DNA of 24,248 nt from Spirochaetaceae bacterium UBA1306 (lineage in GTDB: Bacteria > Spirochaetota > Spirochaetia > Treponematales > Rectinemataceae): contig DBTW01000163.1 in assembly GCA_002307245.1 (NCBI GenBank), positions 1-24,248 on the forward strand, read 5' to 3'. The position numbers and the translations under genes are program-made. Below the pieces are notes generated by a model. That model made no database searches. It saw nothing but the letters and a program-made list of their open reading frames with translations, and was not told the origin of the DNA. This document shows, in pieces, positions 22,801-24,248 of the stretch. Within the stretch, counting starts at the first letter, position 1, and each line of letters starts with the position of its first letter.

Positions 22801-24248
22801 AAGGTGGAGGACTTCGGCGGCGGCGCCTGGTTCTGCCCGCTCTATCTCCTCGTCGACGCCAAAGCCCCGAGTCTTTCCCTCGTCTACCCCGAGCCGGGCG
22901 CGACTTCCATGCCTGGTCCCTATCCATTGGTCCTCAAGGCCGAGGATGACAACGGACTCGACTCCTTCGAGCTCGCGGTCGGGGGCGGGGCCAAGGCTTC
23001 GAAGGAGGCGCTCATGTCCGCTCCCTCGGACTCCTCGGGCGCCGGCGGCCGCTACTTCGCCGTCATGGTCGACCCGGCCTCGGGAGAAAAAGCTGCCCCT
23101 CCGTCCCTCGCCGCGACGGCGAGGGACGCCGCCGGCAACCAGGCGGGCCTCGCCCCCAAGATTTCCTACGACGCGGCCGGCGACTCGCCCAAGCCGCGCC
23201 TGGACTCCCTCGTCGCCGAGGTGGGAGGCCTCGTCCTCGGATCCGCCTCCGACGACGACGGCCCGGCCTCGATCAAGGCCTCCATCGACGGCAATGACGT
23301 CGGCGTATTTCCCGCGGGCTCCTTCGCCTTCGCGCTGCCCTCCCTGGCTGCGGGGAAGCACAGCCTCGCCATCGAGGCCGCCGCGGGCGGCGATGCCTCG
23401 ACGGGGCAGGCCGCGGCGGCGAGCACCGTCATCAAGAAGGACTTCTCCGTCGCCGGGACGCCGCCCGCGTTAGGCGATTTTGTTATCGGCGACGGCAAGA
23501 GCTCCTCGCCCTGGTCGCCCGGGGCGGATTTCGCCCTCGTCGCCGGGAGCGTCCTGACGGGCTCCGTCTCGGCCGCCAACGCGCCCGTGGCCATCGCCGT
23601 CTCGTTCAACGGCGGCGCGCCCATCCAGGCTATGATCGGGAAGGCCGCGACCGGGGCGGCGGCCGGCTCGGCCCTGCCCTTCTCCGCGGCCATTCCCCTG
23701 GGAACGCCCTACGATAGGCTCCGCATCGAGCTGCGCGCCAAGGACGCCCAGGGCCTCGAGTCCCTGGAGCGGCTTGAGCTGCACAAGATCCTTCCGCCGG
23801 CCTCAGGCAGCGACGACACCGAGGGAATACGCTTCGCCGACGAACGCATCCGCGAGTCCGAAGGCAAGAAGAGCCTCCTCCTCGCGCCGGGCGATTCGAT
23901 CAAGGGCATGTTCAACGGCCGCGCCATCAAGGCCGTCTCCCTCAAGCCCGTCACGCCTTTCCTCGAGGCTTCCTTTAACGGAAGCTCGGTGGCGATCGCG
24001 GCCAAGGCCGAGGGCCTCGTGGCCGAGCGTGAGCTCCTCGTGGAGACCATCGACGGCGATACCTTCTCCTGGGGCCCATTCTCGGCGGCCATCGACGCGG
24101 CCTCTCCCTCCCTCGACCTCTCCTTCCCGGCCGACGGCGACTGGGTGCGCGGGGAGCTCAGGGTCGCCGGCAAGGCGAGCGACGCCGTCGGCCTCGCCTC
24201 GATCGAGCTCGGCATAAACGGCGGGGAGCCTCAGAAGCTCTTCGAGGC
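19840..24248 (+). CDS. Exported Ig-like repeat protein, 3' end cut by window edge
   Basis: At least 1469 codons with no stop before the right edge. MKKPRSLAAIAALCLASSLWA is, over two overlapping stretches, a typical type I signal peptide, with cleavage expected after LWA (residue 21). The only Cys, at residue 14, does not fit a lipobox. The rest is a chain of about 11 Ig-like domains with junctions such as VDPKSDLP, LDLTKP, VDNTKP, TDSTPP and VDAKAP, and strands such as VDKAGN, AKDAAGN and ARDAAGN. The mature protein begins at the Trp strand of its first domain (GLENWKYSLDL), so the first half of that domain seems to be missing. No phage-type modules like those in the giant protein were seen. 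Base composition is much more GC-rich than in the giant gene. It is probably a periplasmic or surface scaffold partner of the giant protein. The function is not recognised. Confidence 0.92.
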   Translation, partial: MKKPRSLAAIAALCLASSLWAEGSALDPADGLENWKYSLDLGGYKSGKYNLVVEGVDKAGNVTRAAPMNIYVDPKSDLPIVSIINPTPLMRVGGDLNIVGTAADDDGVARVELSLDGADYVPAEGGEFWSLYLKTSSMPEGRRTVDVRAVDLNGLTGPSVRVQFDLDLTKPLATVDSPVVGTLVSGQIVISGTVFDANGLRSLEISRDEGKSWEKIKLKKGKDPTRPGFAWPVDTRKLGDGPKVFKLRSVDGVGSTSTAAYLVFVDNTKPAIEVARPEKDRPVNGLFTVVGAVRDAVGVKRLSYEFGPGEKGEIPLTKGDPYFSKEFDAGKVKGDSAVVTLVAEDTIGNVVKLAASFRIDRKADKPVLKVLGPLAAPSSDEKAKAAAAAVLREGEAVWGGISDDDGVSAVRWSLDGAAPVELPCSETFSLVPPSAPPGRHLLSLVPVDSNGLSGDPTLFPYVLDKGPGSIKFDRITSAKGSRDFAQGAQASVDGGEWLEGSVSAPNPPASAEFAIAGAPYKPIVIAKDDKSGAWRFRVAIDRGFPYGFAPVSVKVKDSAGNDFEGRALTYVTDYGIAREETGFRFSDPRVGEDGRVAFGRGPDGTAKPLLGAFYGGELQTLRLDPPCPLVEASYEGRVVAIKAVKEGTSAPTRVVGKTARGHEFSAGPFVFATDSTPPELKIESPDEGAWFGGKTIVSGKAGDSGGLVALEWRLLPDGQRSKAALAADGSFKIALSAADMPAGPFSLELEAKDAAGNSSRAYRSLGASAAPPALKFLSPEPGASVWGPEAVVAFVDDPSGIASVQYAADGASFAAIAWQGRYFAHRADLAANPKAAYRVVDRAGNSVTARPDVAIVPAPARLPSTLSQSVEPAAGEAKVELSGAAGSLKVSSSLPGLPEAAYAALGDASAPAPERFAQRLLVQGALLLKGQATVEGLAKAISLSSDGGASYRLLASFKDEKSAKAVLPFSLAVEAAKLAQGPARWTIKVEDFGGGAWFCPLYLLVDAKAPSLSLVYPEPGATSMPGPYPLVLKAEDDNGLDSFELAVGGGAKASKEALMSAPSDSSGAGGRYFAVMVDPASGEKAAPPSLAATARDAAGNQAGLAPKISYDAAGDSPKPRLDSLVAEVGGLVLGSASDDDGPASIKASIDGNDVGVFPAGSFAFALPSLAAGKHSLAIEAAAGGDASTGQAAAASTVIKKDFSVAGTPPALGDFVIGDGKSSSPWSPGADFALVAGSVLTGSVSAANAPVAIAVSFNGGAPIQAMIGKAATGAAAGSALPFSAAIPLGTPYDRLRIELRAKDAQGLESLERLELHKILPPASGSDDTEGIRFADERIRESEGKKSLLLAPGDSIKGMFNGRAIKAVSLKPVTPFLEASFNGSSVAIAAKAEGLVAERELLVETIDGDTFSWGPFSAAIDAASPSLDLSFPADGDWVRGELRVAGKASDAVGLASIELGINGGEPQKLFE

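Overview
The window reads as a piece of a GC-rich bacterial chromosome, possibly a spirochaete (Spirochaetota, Treponema-like). That placement is an inference from the very large surface proteins built of Ig-like repeats, the loose lipobox of the giant protein and the general gene style; no marker gene here proves it. All five genes are on the plus strand. No RNA gene, insertion sequence, integrase or CRISPR array was seen.

Left block (1-2970): two cytosolic-looking glycoside hydrolases in a row. The first is a GH20 beta-N-acetylhexosaminidase that enters from the left edge. The second is a GH1 beta-glucosidase-type enzyme. Together they suggest breakdown of imported beta-linked oligosaccharides.

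Boundary (2971-3154): an AT-rich gap of about 180 bases in otherwise GC-rich DNA. It holds a near-perfect 14-bp inverted repeat, whose right arm overlaps the -35 box of a good sigma-70-type promoter, and a strong Shine-Dalgarno sequence. It looks like the control region of the right block and perhaps also the terminator of the left block.

Right block (3155-24248): a giant 5142-residue predicted lipoprotein with about 25 Ig-like domains and a C-terminal propeller-like region; a membrane-anchored protein resembling an extracellular solute-binding protein, overlapping the giant gene by ATGA; and a second exported Ig-like repeat protein (at least 1469 codons) that runs off the right edge. The three are probably one operon for envelope or surface proteins. 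No ABC permease is present in the window.

The most unusual feature is inside the giant gene. Three unrelated small modules, of a kind I associate with phage structural proteins, interrupt loops of the Ig-like domains at ten places, and seven further copies of one of them form a tandem array inside the C-terminal propeller-like region (17 copies in all). Several sit at equivalent places in different domains, and one Ig pair was duplicated together with its insert. This looks like repeated in-frame invasion of one scaffold protein by small domains.
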